A DNA stretch of 31,531 nt from an uncultured Anaerolineales bacterium (GTDB taxonomy: Bacteria > Chloroflexota > Anaerolineae > Anaerolineales > UBA6663), in contig CALFZO010000193.1 in NCBI GenBank assembly GCA_937952305.1, forward strand, positions 1 through 31,531. Reading direction: 5' to 3'. Each line of letters begins with the position of its first letter. Positions within the stretch are counted from its first letter, which is position 1. The notes below the pieces were generated by a model, which was not told the DNA's origin, did no database searches, and saw only the letters and a list, made by a program, of their open reading frames with translations. The position numbers were made by a program, and so were the translations under genes. Shown in pieces: positions 30,841 through 31,531 of the stretch.

Positions 30841-30866
30841 TATACATCTCGCCACAAGCTTGTCAA
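30839..30866 (-). promoter_or_regulatory. Full-consensus promoter for the recombinase transcript
   Basis: Reading the minus strand: TTGACA (30861-30866), 16-nt spacer, TATAAT (30839-30844). Both hexamers match the sigma-70 consensus exactly. The TGA within TTGACA is the stop codon of the upstream HTH gene. Confidence 0.75.
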
Positions 30867-31072
30867 CCGCGGCCGTGGCGCGCGCCGCGCCGCCGGTCCG
30901 TTGCCCGCTCGGCCGCTCGCACATACGCGAGTAAGCTAGAGCGACTTACCATCCAGACGCCGCCAAACTTCTTGGCTCGAATGAGTTGGGCCCGCAGAAG
31001 CCGCAGCAGATGGACCCGGTGATAGCCACTCAATTGCGCGGCGTCGCCGCTAGTGATCCAGTCGCTTGCCAT
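30863..31072 (-). CDS. Excisionase-like helix-turn-helix DNA-binding protein
   Basis: A 69-residue protein that looks like a MerR/excisionase-type winged helix-turn-helix: ITSGDAAQLSGYHRVHLLRLLRAQLIRAKKFGGVWMVSRSSLLAYVR. The order is HTH, then a short wing (KKFGGVWMV), then a closing helix, as in the 'DNA binding domain, excisionase family' group. GGAG about 7 bases before the ATG at 31072 supports the start. Its gene lies upstream of the recombinase in the same direction, and its stop codon is embedded in the recombinase promoter. It may act as a recombination directionality factor for the serine recombinase or as the element's transcriptional regulator. The C-terminal 15 residues are basic and probably disordered. 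Confidence 0.8.
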   Translation of the reverse strand: MASDWITSGDAAQLSGYHRVHLLRLLRAQLIRAKKFGGVWMVSRSSLLAYVRAAERATDRRRGARHGRG

Positions 31073-31081
31073 GATGACTCC

Positions 31082-31104
31082 TACGCGTATTCTACAACGC
31101 GTTG
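31082..31104. promoter_or_regulatory. Paired ACGCGT palindromes upstream of the HTH gene
   Basis: TACGCGTA (31082-31089) and CAACGCGTTG (31095-31104) share the ACGCGT core, with centres 14 bp apart. They bracket a minus-strand TAGAAT (31089-31094) that could be the -10 box of the HTH gene. Confidence 0.4.
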
Positions 31105-31188
31105 GGCATGCCCCGGACTATGCAATTGTCAAGGTGCGCCGATCGCTTCAAACCTCGGCCCGAACTGAGCAGCCGCTGCAGAGTCAGG

Positions 31189-31494
31189 TTAGTCAAGGAG
31201 TTGTGGCTTCAACTCGCCCCGAACGTCTTCTGGCTGGCGGTCGATCGGGTCGTCTGGTCGGCGATCTACCTCAAGACCCTCAAACACCGGCGACTCCCCG
31301 GCTGAAAGCTCGGACCCGATACCCGCCTGGGCACCCAAAAGCGCCAGGCGGATTGCGCGGCCCCGCTGAGCGGCCCGCAGGTAGCAGCGCTGCAGTGCGC
31401 GTGCCATTGCGTCAGAGAGTTGGGAGTCGGCGGCTGGCTCGAACATGAGGTCAAACCAACAATATCTTTGCTGTGCGATTTGACTACCGGACAC
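31189..31494 (-). CDS. Possible small element protein, unknown function
   Basis: A 101-residue frame from a GTG at 31494, or about 85 residues from an ATG at 31446. The middle part (SQLSDAMARALQRCYLRAAQRGRAIRLALLGAQAG) would form amphipathic helices, and the C-terminal third is acidic and proline-containing (EGLEVDRRPDDPIDRQPEDVRGE). No family is recognised. No ribosome-binding site is visible for either start, and an overlapping plus-strand frame exists. The call therefore rests on amino-acid composition and on the orientation shared with the downstream element genes. Beyond it (31495-31531) nothing can be called before the window ends. Confidence 0.35.
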   Translation of the reverse strand: MSGSQIAQQRYCWFDLMFEPAADSQLSDAMARALQRCYLRAAQRGRAIRLALLGAQAGIGSELSAGESPVFEGLEVDRRPDDPIDRQPEDVRGELKPQLLD

Positions 31495-31531
31495 TTTTGA
31501 AGACCATGGTTTCGGCTTGAGCCGCCTGCGG

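Noticed and set aside
30641..30934. A 97-residue plus-strand frame
   Set aside because: It crosses the promoter, inverted repeat and leader hairpin of the opposite strand and has no recognisable protein character.
31053..31448. A 131-residue plus-strand frame near the window end
   Set aside because: It overlaps the HTH gene start region and operator-like palindromes. It has no ribosome-binding site, and the product is S/R/P-rich without a fold signature. The minus-strand alternative is only slightly better.

Overview
The window looks like a chromosomal segment of a high-GC bacterium, most likely a member of the Chloroflexota (Anaerolineae-like). The evidence is indirect. Secreted proteins carry threonine/proline-rich linkers of the PTxTPxPT kind, there is an F420-type nitroreductase-family enzyme, third codon positions are very GC-rich, and Shine-Dalgarno usage is mixed with apparently leaderless starts. 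No rRNA is present to settle the taxonomy.

Layout. 2-583: 3' end of groEL and its terminator. 763-2912: PspC-domain protein, small membrane protein, then an overlapping Roadblock/MFS pair on the minus strand. 3030-6596: secreted HExxH peptidase and a lipoprotein with a family-5 solute-binding domain. 6667-8731: serC-serA, the first two steps of serine synthesis. 8817-9244: a CAU-anticodon tRNA gene split by a 356-nt group I intron. 9336-10847: M32 carboxypeptidase. 10924-15542 (minus): ABC ATPase, FtsX-type permease and lipoprotein adaptor, a MacAB-like export system. 15674-17680: glycogen debranching enzyme. 18052-19193: ECF sigma factor and zinc-finger anti-sigma factor. 19433-20997 (minus): TetR regulator and NAD-dependent epimerase, with a 32-bp perfect palindrome as operator. 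21155-27199: MarR regulator, F420-type reductase, SDR enzyme and a two-subunit ABC exporter with one degenerate ATP site. 27327-28361: histidine-rich polytopic membrane protein.

From about 28707 to the window end the composition becomes less GC-rich and the content changes to a mobile element: a large serine recombinase, a 78-residue protein, an excisionase-like HTH protein and one doubtful ORF, with strong promoters and palindromic operator-like sites. The recombinase reading frame appears to run through a candidate attachment core (inverted repeat around a central TT at 28707-28718) into high-GC host DNA. The other end of the element lies outside the window.

The most notable observations are the group IC3-like intron inserted between U33 and C34 of the tRNA, the candidate attL in the recombinase 3' end, the compact promoter/operator region of the element, and the asymmetric heterodimeric exporter in a MarR-led cassette. 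I did not find a CRISPR array, rRNA or insertion sequence.
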